DNA of 64,000 bases from Agromyces bracchium (GTDB taxonomy: Bacteria > Actinomycetota > Actinomycetes > Actinomycetales > Microbacteriaceae): positions 53,116-117,115 of the forward strand of contig NZ_WMLB01000003.1 in NCBI RefSeq assembly GCF_009709675.1, written 5' to 3'. Each line of letters starts with the position of its first letter. Within the stretch, counting starts at the first letter, position 1. The notes under the pieces were generated by a model, which searched no databases, was not told where the DNA came from, and saw nothing but the letters and a program-made list of their open reading frames with translations. A program made the translations under genes and the position numbers. This document shows, in pieces, positions 8,855 through 17,240 of this stretch.

Positions 8855-8897
8855 GCGAGGGCGGGGCGCGACCCGCACGCTCCGCCCCCGCCTCGCG
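8855..8897 (+). terminator. Likely terminator of the ABC operon
   Basis: GCGAGGGCGGGG pairs with CCCCGCCTCGC with one bulged base, starting two bases after the permease stop. There is no clear U-run, as is common in high-GC actinobacteria. Confidence 0.5.
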
Positions 8898-8954
8898 CCG
8901 TCCCGCTTCGCCGTCGGCACCTCGATCGGCGGCGCCCGGGTGGAGAATGGGCGC

Positions 8955-9557
8955 ATGGATGCCACGCCGACGTCGTCCTTCTCCGCCGCGCTGCCCGACT
9001 GGCTGGTCGCCGAACTCCCGCGGATCGCGGCCGAACCGCTCCCCGACGACGACGCGCGGATGGCGCTCGCGATCGAGCTCGCGGACCGGAACTGGCGGGA
9101 GGGCAGCGGCGGCCCGTTCGGGGCGCTCGTCGTCGACGCGGCATCCGGCGAACTGGTCTCCGCAGGCGTGAACCTCGTGCTCTCGAGCGGGCTGAGCTCG
9201 CTGCATGCCGAGGTCACCGCGATCTCGCTCGCGCAGCGCCGGCTCGGCCGGTGGGACCTGGGTGCGGGCGGCGCCGAGCTCGAGCTCGTCGTCAACTGGG
9301 CGACGTGCGTCATGTGCTACGGCGCGACGATGTGGTCGGGGGTGCGGCGACTCGTCCTCGCGGGCGACGGCGAGGAGTGCGAGCGGCTCACCGGCTTCGA
9401 CGAGGGCCCGATGCCGGCCGACTGGATGGGCGAGTTCGAGCGCCGCGGCATCCACGTGCACTCGGGCGTGCGACGCGACGAGGCGATCGAGGTGTTCCGT
9501 GCCTTCGGCGCGTCGGACGCGGTCGTCTACAACGCGCGCGGCGCGACCGAGCGGTAG
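8955..9557 (+). CDS. Nucleoside/guanine deaminase-like zinc enzyme
   Basis: 200 residues from the ATG at 8955; a GTG five codons earlier is also possible. The cytidine-deaminase fold motif is present: the zinc His with catalytic Glu in LHAEVTA and the two zinc Cys in ATCVMCYGA, where Ala replaces the usual Pro of PCxxC. GGPFGALVV before it is typical of nucleoside deaminases. Substrates in this family include guanine, cytosine and tRNA adenosine; this cannot be decided from sequence. GAGAAT placed six bases before the ATG fits a leaderless promoter, while GGAG at 8942 could be a ribosome site. Confidence 0.82.
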   Translation: MDATPTSSFSAALPDWLVAELPRIAAEPLPDDDARMALAIELADRNWREGSGGPFGALVVDAASGELVSAGVNLVLSSGLSSLHAEVTAISLAQRRLGRWDLGAGGAELELVVNWATCVMCYGATMWSGVRRLVLAGDGEECERLTGFDEGPMPADWMGEFERRGIHVHSGVRRDEAIEVFRAFGASDAVVYNARGATER

Positions 9558-9584
9558 GCCCGGGCGCAGCCGGGGAGCGCCGCG

Positions 9585-10355
9585 ATGGGGATCGACAACG
9601 ACGTCTACGACCGGCTCGGCGCGACGTGGTGGGATGAGGAGAATCCCCTGAACGTGCTGCACGGCAGCTTCACCCCCGCGCGGATGCGGTACTTCCGGAG
9701 GGTCCTCGAAGGGCTGGCCGTGTCCGGCGGCCGGATGCTCGACGTCGGCTGCGGCGCGGGGTTCCTCTCCGAGGAGTTCGCGCGGTCGGGGTTCTCGGTC
9801 ACGGGGATCGATCCGTCGCCGGTCGCGATCGCCGCCGCGCGCGCCCACGCCGAGGCCGGTGGGCTCGCCATCGCGTACCGCCTCGGCAGGGGCGAGGAGG
9901 TGCCGCTCGCCGATGCGAGCGTCGACGTGGTCACCTGCTGCGACGTCCTCGAGCACGTGGCCGACGTCGAGCGGGTGGTCGCCGAGGTGGCTCGGGTGCT
10001 CCGGCCCGGCGGCGTGTTCCTGTACGACACGATCAATCGGACCCGGCGCAGCCGGCTGCTCGTCATCCGCGCGATGCAGGAATGGCGCTGGACGCGGATC
10101 ACGGACGCCGAGATCCACGACTGGGCGATGTTCATCACCCCGGCCGAGCTCTCGGCGGCGCTCGACCGGCACGGCCTGGCCGCCGCCGAGACGGTCGGCC
10201 TCGCGCCCAGGGCCGGCCTGCCGGCGATCGTGCGCGACCTGCTGCGCACCCGACGGGGCCGGATGAGCTACGGCGAACTGAGTCGGCGGCTCGACTTCGG
10301 CGAGGTCGAGGACGTCCGGGTGTCGTACCTGGGGTACGCGGTCCGGAGCGGATGA
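9585..10355 (+). CDS. UbiG-like SAM-dependent methyltransferase
   Basis: 256 residues, 28 bases downstream of the deaminase and probably co-transcribed. SAM-binding motif I is LDVGCGAGFLSEEFA, followed by VTGIDPSPVAI, and motif III region LRPGGVFLYDTINR. The N-terminal MGIDNDVYDRLGATWWDEENPLNVLHGSFTPAR region resembles 3-demethylubiquinol O-methyltransferases, including the WWD segment. Actinobacteria use menaquinone rather than ubiquinone, so the natural substrate is probably a different small phenolic or acid. GGGAG precedes the ATG. Confidence 0.85.
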   Translation: MGIDNDVYDRLGATWWDEENPLNVLHGSFTPARMRYFRRVLEGLAVSGGRMLDVGCGAGFLSEEFARSGFSVTGIDPSPVAIAAARAHAEAGGLAIAYRLGRGEEVPLADASVDVVTCCDVLEHVADVERVVAEVARVLRPGGVFLYDTINRTRRSRLLVIRAMQEWRWTRITDAEIHDWAMFITPAELSAALDRHGLAAAETVGLAPRAGLPAIVRDLLRTRRGRMSYGELSRRLDFGEVEDVRVSYLGYAVRSG

Positions 10356-10400
10356 CGCCGGCGACCGGCCCGGACCTCGTCCGGACCGGCCGGACCAGCG

Positions 10401-11219
10401 TCAGCGCTCGGGGTGTCCGCCGCGCCGCCCGCCTCGGCCGCCGTGCGCCTCGTGCAGGTGGACGTGCACGTGGACGTCGTCGTGTCGGCGGCCGTGACCG
10501 CGACCGCGCCCGTCGTGCGGGTGCTCGCACGCGTCGACGTCGTGACCGTGGTAGTCGTCGAACGCCGACGGATGCCGCATCGGCCCGCCGTGCGGCCCGC
10601 CGACCGCCCACGGCGGCGTGCCCCATCGGGCGCCGCCGCCGCGCCGCATCCACGGTGCGGGCCCGAAGCCGGGGCCGAACCCGGGGCCGAAGCCCGGACG
10701 ACGCCGCCCGCGTCCGCGACGGGGCTCGGGCGTGGACTCGTCCCAGCCGAGTTCGCGGGCCATCGCCTCGAGCGAGGCGATGGTGGTGGCGTACTCCTCG
10801 TCGGAGACGGCCGAGCGCACGCGGTCGCGCACGGCCTGCACGCGCTCGGTAAGCCGGTCGAGCGACTCGCGCCCGGCGTCGGTCAGCGACCAGGCGCCGG
10901 GCCCGCCGGTGACCCAGCCGCGCTCGACGAGGTCGTCGAGCTTGTGCGGGCGGGCGGCCAGTCGCGCCTCGAGCCGTTCGTCGCGGACCTCTCCGGCGAC
11001 GAGGTTGAGGAGGCGCCAGTCGCGCAGGCCGACGCCCTCCTCGGCGAGTGCGGCGTCGACCTCGGCGGCGATGCGCCGCTCGACGGCCTTCAGCCAGAAG
11101 CCCAGTGGCCGGATGCCGCGGGGCGGCGTCTCGGGCGCGTCGGCCGCGCCGTCGGCCTCGTCGGGTCGGTCGTGGTCGTGGTCGTGGTCGTGCTCTTCGA
11201 ATCGATCGTTCGTGTTCAT
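10401..11219 (-). CDS. Winged-helix regulator with His-rich tails
   Basis: 272 residues. The ATG at 11219 follows GAGAGGA; longer in-frame extensions run into the shared operator region and are rejected. A His/Asp-alternating N-terminus (residues about 9-19) precedes a MarR/PadR-like winged helix (GFWLKAVERRIAAEVDAALAEEGVGLRDWRLLNLVAG, then LDDLVERGWVTGGPGAWSLTDAGRE). The C-terminal third is Gly/Phe/Pro-rich (three GFGPGFGP-like repeats) and ends in a long His-rich segment with one Cys. Such tails can bind Ni, Zn or Co, so a metal-responsive regulator is possible, but this is inference. It is divergent from a second MarR-type gene with a dense operator array between them. Confidence 0.8.
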   Translation of the reverse strand: MNTNDRFEEHDHDHDHDRPDEADGAADAPETPPRGIRPLGFWLKAVERRIAAEVDAALAEEGVGLRDWRLLNLVAGEVRDERLEARLAARPHKLDDLVERGWVTGGPGAWSLTDAGRESLDRLTERVQAVRDRVRSAVSDEEYATTIASLEAMARELGWDESTPEPRRGRGRRRPGFGPGFGPGFGPAPWMRRGGGARWGTPPWAVGGPHGGPMRHPSAFDDYHGHDVDACEHPHDGRGRGHGRRHDDVHVHVHLHEAHGGRGGRRGGHPER

Positions 11220-11363
11220 GGGAATCCTCTCGTGGCGCGCGTCGGCGCCGGGTGCATGTGCGTCGCCCGCGTCGGTCCGCGGGCGTGCTCGGGGGTGCCG
11301 CGACTGCGGCGTCGGGGCGAGCGCCCCGGACGTGAGACCGTCGGCCGGGAATGGCGTCGGTCC

Positions 11364-11422
11364 ATGTCGCATGACATGTATATGCACTATGACATGCAAT
11401 GTCATCGCATGTCAAGTGACAT
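11364..11422. promoter_or_regulatory. Operator array: three TGACAT/ATGTCA palindromes
   Basis: Three inverted repeats lie within 59 bp between divergent regulators: ATGTCG-CA-TGACAT at 11364-11377 (one mismatch), TGACAT-GCA-ATGTCA at 11390-11404 (perfect), and ATGTCA-AG-TGACAT at 11409-11422 (perfect). The last abuts the -10 box of the rightward gene. The size of each palindrome suits a MarR-type dimer. The region is strikingly AT-rich for this genome. Confidence 0.8.
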
Positions 11423-11423
11423 G

Positions 11424-11429
11424 TATTCT
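11424..11429 (+). promoter_or_regulatory. -10 box TATTCT, leaderless promoter of the MarR gene
   Basis: TATTCT ends exactly six bases before the GTG at 11436, so transcription would begin at the start codon. It directly follows the third TGACAT palindrome, so a bound dimer would cover the promoter. Confidence 0.55.
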
Positions 11430-11435
11430 TGGGGG

Positions 11436-12017
11436 GTGGACGAGCAGCATCCGGCGGGGCAGGGCGGTGACCCCGTCGAGCGCATCGAGGCGGCGCTCGC
11501 CTCGCTCCGGCGCGGCGGTCGGCCGCAGTGGGGGGCGCCGCACGGCGAGGCCGGAGAGCACCATCGCCACGGGCCGTTCGGCGGGCCGCACGGCGGCCCC
11601 TTCGGAGGGCCGTTCGGCCGAGGCGGTCCCGGCGGCGGGCGCGGTCCGTGGGAGTTCCGCGTGGGCCCGGTCGCTCGTGCCCGCCTGCTCGCGATGCTCG
11701 ACGCCGCGGACCGACCGATGTCGGTGACCGAACTCGCCGGCGCCGTGGGCGTCGATCAACCCCGTGCGAGTCGACTCGTCCAGGCGGTCGTCGAGGAGGG
11801 ACTCGCCGTGCGCGAGGCCGATCCCGACGACGCCAGACGCACGCGCATCCGGATCACCGACGATGGCCGCGCGGCGGTGCACGCCGCGACATCGAGTCGT
11901 CGGCGCGCGATCGAAGCCGCGCTCGACGGATTCAGCGACGAGGATCGCGAGCGCTTCGCCGAACTCCTCGGCCGATTCGCCGACGGCCTCCGCCGGGCGC
12001 ATCCGCCGCACCGGTGA
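11436..12017 (+). CDS. MarR-family regulator with His/Gly-rich N-terminus
   Basis: 193 residues from GTG. Upstream in-frame codons encode the operator array and are not credible coding sequence. The first 70 residues are rich in Gly, His, Pro and Phe (HRHGPFGGPHGGPFGGPF), then a clear MarR winged helix follows: MSVTELAGAVGVDQPRASRLVQAVVEEGLAVREADPDDARRTRIRITDDGRAAV. The DDARRTRIRIT wing is characteristic of MarR. It mirrors the divergent protein, which has the same kind of tails on the other side of the shared operator, suggesting a cross-regulating pair. Its ligand is unknown; the His clusters suggest a metal. Confidence 0.85.
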   Translation: MDEQHPAGQGGDPVERIEAALASLRRGGRPQWGAPHGEAGEHHRHGPFGGPHGGPFGGPFGRGGPGGGRGPWEFRVGPVARARLLAMLDAADRPMSVTELAGAVGVDQPRASRLVQAVVEEGLAVREADPDDARRTRIRITDDGRAAVHAATSSRRRAIEAALDGFSDEDRERFAELLGRFADGLRRAHPPHR

Positions 12018-12206
12018 TCGGGTCCGCCGCGTGATCCGCCCCCGCGGTACGCGTGCTCATGTGAGCAGGTCGGTGGAGCGAACCTGCACATTCGCAGTCG
12101 TCGCATGAACGGTACGTGACAGGCCTTCCCGATCGCCCGGGACCTCCATAGGCTGACGCCGTCCGGGGGTCAGGGTGGCCCCCTGTCGCGTGCCGGAGGT
12201 GCCGAG

Positions 12207-14804
12207 ATGCAACGACCCGTCCAACGCCTGACCGTGGGGCTGACCGCGGCAGCCCTGATGGCGGTGGGAATCGCGGTACCCGCGACCGCCGCCGTGGCTG
12301 CGGAGGAGCCAACCGACCTCATCATCAGCGAGTACGTCGAGGGCACGTCCTTCAACAAGGCCGTCGAGCTCTACAACCCCACCGAGGCCGACATCCCGCT
12401 GACGGGCTACTCGCTCGAGGTGTACTTCAACGGCAGCGCCACGGCGACGACCGCAGGCACGTTCGCCCTGACCGGCACCGTCGCCGCCGGCGACGCGTTC
12501 GTGTTCGCCGACGAGGACCTCGTCGCGTTCGCCGACCAGATCACGGCGAACAACCTCTGGAACGGCGACGACGCGATCGTCCTGAAGCACGACGGCGCCG
12601 TCGTCGACTCGCTCGGTCAGGTCGGATTCGATCCCGGCAGCGAATGGGGCACCGGCCTCACGTCGACCTTGGACAACACCATCCGCCGGAACGCGAACGT
12701 CTGCGTCGGCGACACGATCGTGAACGACGTCTTCGATCCGTCCGCCGAATGGACCGGATACGCGACGAACACCTTCGACGGCCTCGGCTCCCACACCGTC
12801 GACTGCGACGGCACACCTCCGCCTCCGCCGGTCGCCGACTGCGACGCCGAGATCGTCGCGATCGGAGCGGTGCAGGGCTCCGGCAGCGCATCGCCGCTGA
12901 TCGGCTCGAGCGTCGAAATCGAAGGCGTGGTCATCGGCGACTTCCAGGTCGGCGGATTCAACGGGTACTACGTGCAGGACGGGGGTGACGGCGACCCCGC
13001 GACCTCAGACGGCGTCTTCGTCTACGCACCGGGCGGCGCCGCGGTCGACGAGGGCGACCTCGTGCACGTCGTCGGCACCGTCAGCGAGTTCAACGGGCTG
13101 ACCGAGATCACCGCGACGGTCGTCTCGACGTGCGACACCGGCCTCGCACTGCCGCCGGCGGCCGAGGTGACCCTCCCCTGGGACGACGCCACCTACGAGG
13201 CGCTCGAGGGCATGCGCGTGACCCTCCCGCAGGAGCTCAGCATCATCGAGTACTTCAACTTCGACCGCTTCGGCGAGATCGTGCTCGGCACCGAGCGCCA
13301 GATGCAGCCGACCGCCGTGTACGAGCCGGGCTCGCCCGAAGCCACGCAGCTGGCTGCGGACAACCTGGTCAACCGCATCACGCTCGATGACGCTCGCAGC
13401 GTGCAGAACCCCGACCCGGCCATCCACCCGAACGGCGCCGAGTTCACCCTCGAGAACCGCTTCCGTGGCGGCGACCACGTGACGGACGTGACGGGCGTGC
13501 TCGACTACCGGTTCGGCCTGTGGCGGGTCCAGCCCACGCTGGGCGCGGACTACACCGCGGTCAATCCCCGCACCGACGTGCCGGACGTCGGCGGTAACTT
13601 CACCGTCGCGAGCTTCAACGTGCTGAATTACTTCACCACGCTCGGTTCGAGGGGTGCGGCCACGCCCGAGGAGTTCGAGCGGCAGGAGTCGAAGATCGTC
13701 AGCGCGATCTCGGCGATCGACGCCGACGTGTTCGGCCTCATCGAGATCGAGAACAACGGCGATGACGAGGTCAGCGCGCTCGACACGCTCGTCGCCGCAC
13801 TCAACGAGAAGCTCGGCGCAGAGGTGTACGCCGCCGTCGACACCGGGGTGATCGGCACCGACGAGATCACGACGGCGTTCATCTACAAGCCGTCCGAAGT
13901 CGAGCTCGCAGGTGTCTTCAAGATCCTCGATGAGAGCGTCGACGCACGCTTCAACACCGACCTCAACCGACCGGCACTCGCGCAGACGTTCGCCGACGTC
14001 GAGACGGGCGAGGAGGTCACCGTCGTGGTGAACCACTTCAAGTCGAAGGGCAGCGACTGCAACGACGTCGGCGACCCCGACACGGGCGACGGGCAGGGCA
14101 ACTGCAACCTCACCCGCACGGCTGCGGCCGAGGCGCTCGCCGACTGGCTCGCCACCGGACCGACGGGTGCGGAGGCCGGCCGCGAGCTCATCATCGGCGA
14201 CCTCAACTCGTACGACAAGGAGGACCCGATCCAGGCCCTGGTCAACGACGGCTACACCGACCTGCTGCTCCAGGAGCAGGGCGAGAACGCGTACTCGTAC
14301 GTGTTCGACGGCCAGCTCGGCTACCTCGACTACGGTCTCGTCGGCAGCGGACTCGCCGGTGAGGTGACCGGCGCGTCGACGTGGTCCGTCAACGCCGACG
14401 AGCCCGACCTGCTCGACTACCTCATGGGGTTCAAGCAGGACGCCCAGGACGCGATCTTCGCTCCCGACGCGTACCGCTCGAGCGACCACGACCCGGTGAT
14501 CGTCGGCTTCGACTTCATCGCGCCCGAGCTCTCGGTGACGGTCGACCCTGAGGTGGTCTTCCCGCCGAACGCCAAGTGGCGGACCGTCACGTTCGACATC
14601 GAGGCGACTGATGACTCGGGCGAGGTCGAGGTCGAGCTCGTCGAGGCGACGGCCGAGGGCCACAAGGCCCAGGTCGAGGTGATCTCCGACACCGAGGCGC
14701 GCGTGCTCGCTCGCCAGGGCGCCGTGTACACGTTCGTCTTCGAGGCGACCGACCCGAGCGGCAACACCACCACCCAGGAGGTGACCGTCACGGTCGGACC
14801 GTAG
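12207..14804 (+). CDS. Secreted ExeM/NucH-family nuclease with lamin-tail domain
   Basis: 865 residues; GGAGG precedes the ATG. Order: signal peptide (about 1-34, ending AVAAEE), a lamin-tail domain (LIISEYVEGTSFNKAVELYNPT, about 38-180), a DNA-binding OB-like region (about 200-440), an endonuclease/exonuclease/phosphatase domain from about 465 (FTVASFNVLNYF, LIEIENNG, VVNHFKSKGSD, IIGDLNSYDKEDP, SSDHDPVIVGF near its end) and an Ig-like C-terminal module (about 770-865). The catalytic Asn, Glu, His and Asp motifs are all present. It probably degrades extracellular DNA for nutrients or biofilm remodelling. A TAGGCT -10-like box lies at 12149-12154. Confidence 0.92.
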   Translation: MQRPVQRLTVGLTAAALMAVGIAVPATAAVAAEEPTDLIISEYVEGTSFNKAVELYNPTEADIPLTGYSLEVYFNGSATATTAGTFALTGTVAAGDAFVFADEDLVAFADQITANNLWNGDDAIVLKHDGAVVDSLGQVGFDPGSEWGTGLTSTLDNTIRRNANVCVGDTIVNDVFDPSAEWTGYATNTFDGLGSHTVDCDGTPPPPPVADCDAEIVAIGAVQGSGSASPLIGSSVEIEGVVIGDFQVGGFNGYYVQDGGDGDPATSDGVFVYAPGGAAVDEGDLVHVVGTVSEFNGLTEITATVVSTCDTGLALPPAAEVTLPWDDATYEALEGMRVTLPQELSIIEYFNFDRFGEIVLGTERQMQPTAVYEPGSPEATQLAADNLVNRITLDDARSVQNPDPAIHPNGAEFTLENRFRGGDHVTDVTGVLDYRFGLWRVQPTLGADYTAVNPRTDVPDVGGNFTVASFNVLNYFTTLGSRGAATPEEFERQESKIVSAISAIDADVFGLIEIENNGDDEVSALDTLVAALNEKLGAEVYAAVDTGVIGTDEITTAFIYKPSEVELAGVFKILDESVDARFNTDLNRPALAQTFADVETGEEVTVVVNHFKSKGSDCNDVGDPDTGDGQGNCNLTRTAAAEALADWLATGPTGAEAGRELIIGDLNSYDKEDPIQALVNDGYTDLLLQEQGENAYSYVFDGQLGYLDYGLVGSGLAGEVTGASTWSVNADEPDLLDYLMGFKQDAQDAIFAPDAYRSSDHDPVIVGFDFIAPELSVTVDPEVVFPPNAKWRTVTFDIEATDDSGEVEVELVEATAEGHKAQVEVISDTEARVLARQGAVYTFVFEATDPSGNTTTQEVTVTVGP

Positions 14805-14819
14805 TCCGGCCCCCAGCCC

Positions 14820-14858
14820 GACGGCGCGTCGCTCCCCTCCCCGGGGCGGCGCGCCGTC
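14820..14858. terminator. Hairpin between convergent nuclease and transporter genes
   Basis: GACGGCGCG and CGCGCCGTC form perfect 9-bp arms around a 21-base loop that itself contains CCCC/GGGG. It starts 15 bases after the nuclease stop and lies 15 bases beyond the stop of the opposing gene, so it may serve both. Confidence 0.65.
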
Positions 14859-14873
14859 GTCGTGCGTGCGTCG

Positions 14874-16331
14874 CTATCGCGTACCCGGAGCGGCCGCGGC
14901 ATCCGTCGCCCGCTGCGGCACGCGGACGAACAGCATGAGCACGAGCCCGGCGGCCAGCACGAGCACGATGCCGAGGACGCCCCAGTACGTCGCGCCGAAG
15001 ATCGCGATGAACATCGACCAGAGCAGCGGCGACAGGAAGCTCGCGGCCCGCCCCGTGGTGGCGTAGAGGCCGAAGATCTCGCTCTCGCGACCGGCCGGCG
15101 TGACGCGCGCCAGGAACGAACGCGACGCCGCCTGCGCCGGGCCGACGAAGAGCGTGAGCACGAGGCCGAAGATCCAGAACGGCAGCTTGCCGGCGTCGTG
15201 CAGGAAGAACACGATGAGCCCCGCGCCGACGAGCCCGCCGAGCGCCGTGAGGATGACCGCCCGTGGGCCGAACCGGTCGTCGAAGCGCCCGGCGACGATC
15301 GTCGAGACGCCCGCCAGCAGGTTCGCGGCGATGCCGAAGATCATGACCTCGTTCGAGGTGAAGTGGAACGCGACCGCGGCGATGACGGCACCGAAGGCGA
15401 AGACGCCCGCCAGCCCGTCGCGGAACACGGCGCTCGCGAGCAGGAACCAGAACGTGGGCCGCGACTCGCGCCAGAGGCGCACGATGTCCTGCACGAGCAC
15501 CGCGTAGCTGCGGAAGAAGCCGACCCGCTCCCGGCCGGGCGCCGGCGGCGCCTCGGGCACGTAGACGAGGACCGGCCAGGCGAAGACGAGCGTCCACACC
15601 GCGCAGCCGACGGCGATCACCCGGTAGACGAGACCGTCGTCGGTCGGCATGCCCCACCAGTCGAACGCCGTCGCGACGACGACGAGCACGAGCGCGACGA
15701 TGCCGCCGAGGTAGCCGAGGCCCCAGCCGAGTCCGGAGACTTTGCCGACCGTCTTCGGCGTGGAGACCTGCACGAGCATCGCGTTGTAGTTCACGCCCGC
15801 GATCTCGCTGAACACCGTGCCGGCCGCGATGAGCGAGACCCCGAGCACGAAGAACGACGGCGTGCCCTGCACGAAGAAGAGGCCGAGCATGCACGCGACG
15901 AGCGCCGCCGTCGCGCCGCCCAGCCAGAGCTTGCGACGGCCCGCGACATCCGCTCGCTGGCCGAGCACGGGGGCCAGGAGGGCGATGAGGATGCCCGCGA
16001 TCGTGATCGCCCAGCCGAGGCCGCTCGCGAGCTCCGCCAGCCCGCGCTCGTACGCGGGGTCTCCCTCGCCGAGTGCCGCGACGGCCGGGTCGAGGAACCA
16101 GTCGCTCGTGAGGTAGAGCGCCGTGAAGACGAACGTGAGGATGACCGAGTTGAACGGCTGGGTCGCCCAGTCCCAGAGCGCCCACGACCACACCTGCCGT
16201 CTCGGGACGATGCGCTCGCCCTGCAGCTCGAGGCCGGTGACCGCGCGCAGTTCGGCGGTCGACAGGGGCGGAGTGACGACGCCGGGACGCGTCGGGTGCG
16301 GAGGTTCGGGCGACTGGGGCTGGTCGGTCAT
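14874..16331 (-). CDS. MFS transporter, UMF1 / Atg22-like family
   Basis: 485 residues with about 12 membrane helices. The start is the ATG of MTDQPQSPEPPHP; a longer frame to 16457 adds an uncharacteristic Arg-rich stretch. The segment WSWALWDWATQPFNSVILTFVFTALYL is the signature of the UMF1/Atg22-like branch. A loop between helices with RADVAGRRKLWLGG is the MFS motif A equivalent. Substrates of bacterial members are poorly known, and yeast Atg22 exports amino acids from the vacuole. AAGACT six bases before the ATG could be a -10 of a leaderless transcript. Confidence 0.88.
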   Translation of the reverse strand: MTDQPQSPEPPHPTRPGVVTPPLSTAELRAVTGLELQGERIVPRRQVWSWALWDWATQPFNSVILTFVFTALYLTSDWFLDPAVAALGEGDPAYERGLAELASGLGWAITIAGILIALLAPVLGQRADVAGRRKLWLGGATAALVACMLGLFFVQGTPSFFVLGVSLIAAGTVFSEIAGVNYNAMLVQVSTPKTVGKVSGLGWGLGYLGGIVALVLVVVATAFDWWGMPTDDGLVYRVIAVGCAVWTLVFAWPVLVYVPEAPPAPGRERVGFFRSYAVLVQDIVRLWRESRPTFWFLLASAVFRDGLAGVFAFGAVIAAVAFHFTSNEVMIFGIAANLLAGVSTIVAGRFDDRFGPRAVILTALGGLVGAGLIVFFLHDAGKLPFWIFGLVLTLFVGPAQAASRSFLARVTPAGRESEIFGLYATTGRAASFLSPLLWSMFIAIFGATYWGVLGIVLVLAAGLVLMLFVRVPQRATDAAAAPGTR

Positions 16332-16533
16332 GTGGGGAGTCTTCCGACGTGGGGTGAACGGGCGGTGACGGCGCGCCCGGACCAGCCGATCCGCGTCGAT
16401 CCCGTGCAGGCTAGCGCCTCCGACTCCGTGCGCGATAGCCGCACGCGGTCGCTTCATCCGCGTGCCCGATCCGCGGCGCCGGGCTCACCCGGCTCCGCGT
16501 CGGACTCCCCGGCCGGCTCCCCGGCCCCTCGCG

Positions 16534-17106
16534 TCAGGCGGCCGACTCGGCCGCGGCCTCGCGCTTGATCGCCGACAGCTCGAACTCGAGCGTGATCTTC
16601 TCGGAGACGAGCCATCCGCCCGAGTCGAGCGCCATGTTCCACTCGAGGCCGAACTCGCGCCGGTCGATGCGGCGGGTGCCCTCGAAGCCGGCGCGGAGCG
16701 CGCCGAACGCGTCGGTCTCGACGCCGGTGAACTCGATCGGGATGGTGATCGGCTTCGTGACGTCGCGGATCGTCAGGTCGCCGGACACCACGAGCGCGTT
16801 GTCGCCGACCTCCTCGATCCGCGTGCTGCGGAAGGTGATGTCGGGGTACGTCTCCGCGTCGAAGAAGTCGGCGCTGCGCAGGTGCTCGTCGCGCTGCGCG
16901 TTGCGCGTGTCGACGCTCGCGACCTTGAGCACGATCTCGGCCGTCGACGCGTCAGGGTCGTCGAAGTCGACGTGCAGGGTTCCGGTCAGCTCGTTGAAGG
17001 CGCCGCGGACGGTCGCCACCATCGCGTGCTTGGCCGAGAAGCCGATGCGCGTGTGGCCGGGGTCGAGGTCCCAGTCGCCGCTCAGGTCGGGTCGCGTGTC
17101 GGTCAT
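16534..17106 (-). CDS. YceI-family lipid-binding protein
   Basis: 190 residues; the start is the ATG preceded by GGGGAGATC rather than a GTG 11 codons upstream. The YceI pattern is clear: LSGDWDLDPGHTRIGFSAKHAMVATVRGAF at the start, repeated beta strands, then RSTRIEE, GDLTIRDVTKPITIPIEF and RREFGLEW. There is no signal peptide, so it is cytoplasmic, as in most actinobacterial members. The fold is a lipocalin-like barrel that binds polyisoprenoid-like lipids; the physiological role is unknown. About 200 bp to its left, up to the transporter start, contains no other gene. Confidence 0.9.
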   Translation of the reverse strand: MTDTRPDLSGDWDLDPGHTRIGFSAKHAMVATVRGAFNELTGTLHVDFDDPDASTAEIVLKVASVDTRNAQRDEHLRSADFFDAETYPDITFRSTRIEEVGDNALVVSGDLTIRDVTKPITIPIEFTGVETDAFGALRAGFEGTRRIDRREFGLEWNMALDSGGWLVSEKITLEFELSAIKREAAAESAA

Positions 17107-17185
17107 GATCTCCCCAGGGTCGTTCACCAAAACTCCCACAGTCTCTCATCCCGAGCCTGATCGGATGCCACGAGCGGGTCTGCCG

Positions 17186-17220
17186 CGCCGATCGGGCGCG
17201 TTCGAGGCGCCCGATCGGCG
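17186..17220 (-). terminator. Terminator of the RIO kinase gene
   Basis: Perfect 14-bp arms CGCCGATCGGGCGC and GCGCCCGATCGGCG with a 7-base loop, beginning 21 bases past the kinase stop codon on the minus strand. Confidence 0.8.
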
Positions 17221-17240
17221 GGTCGTCGGACCCGGCGGCG

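Noticed and set aside
4622..9313. 1563-codon minus-strand frame
   Set aside because: It is antisense to the whole PotABCD-type operon, whose proteins have clear motifs. Composition is low-complexity.
10413..11435. N-terminal extension of the MarR gene
   Set aside because: The in-frame extension runs through the His-rich gene on the other strand and the operator array. The leaderless GTG at 11436 fits better.
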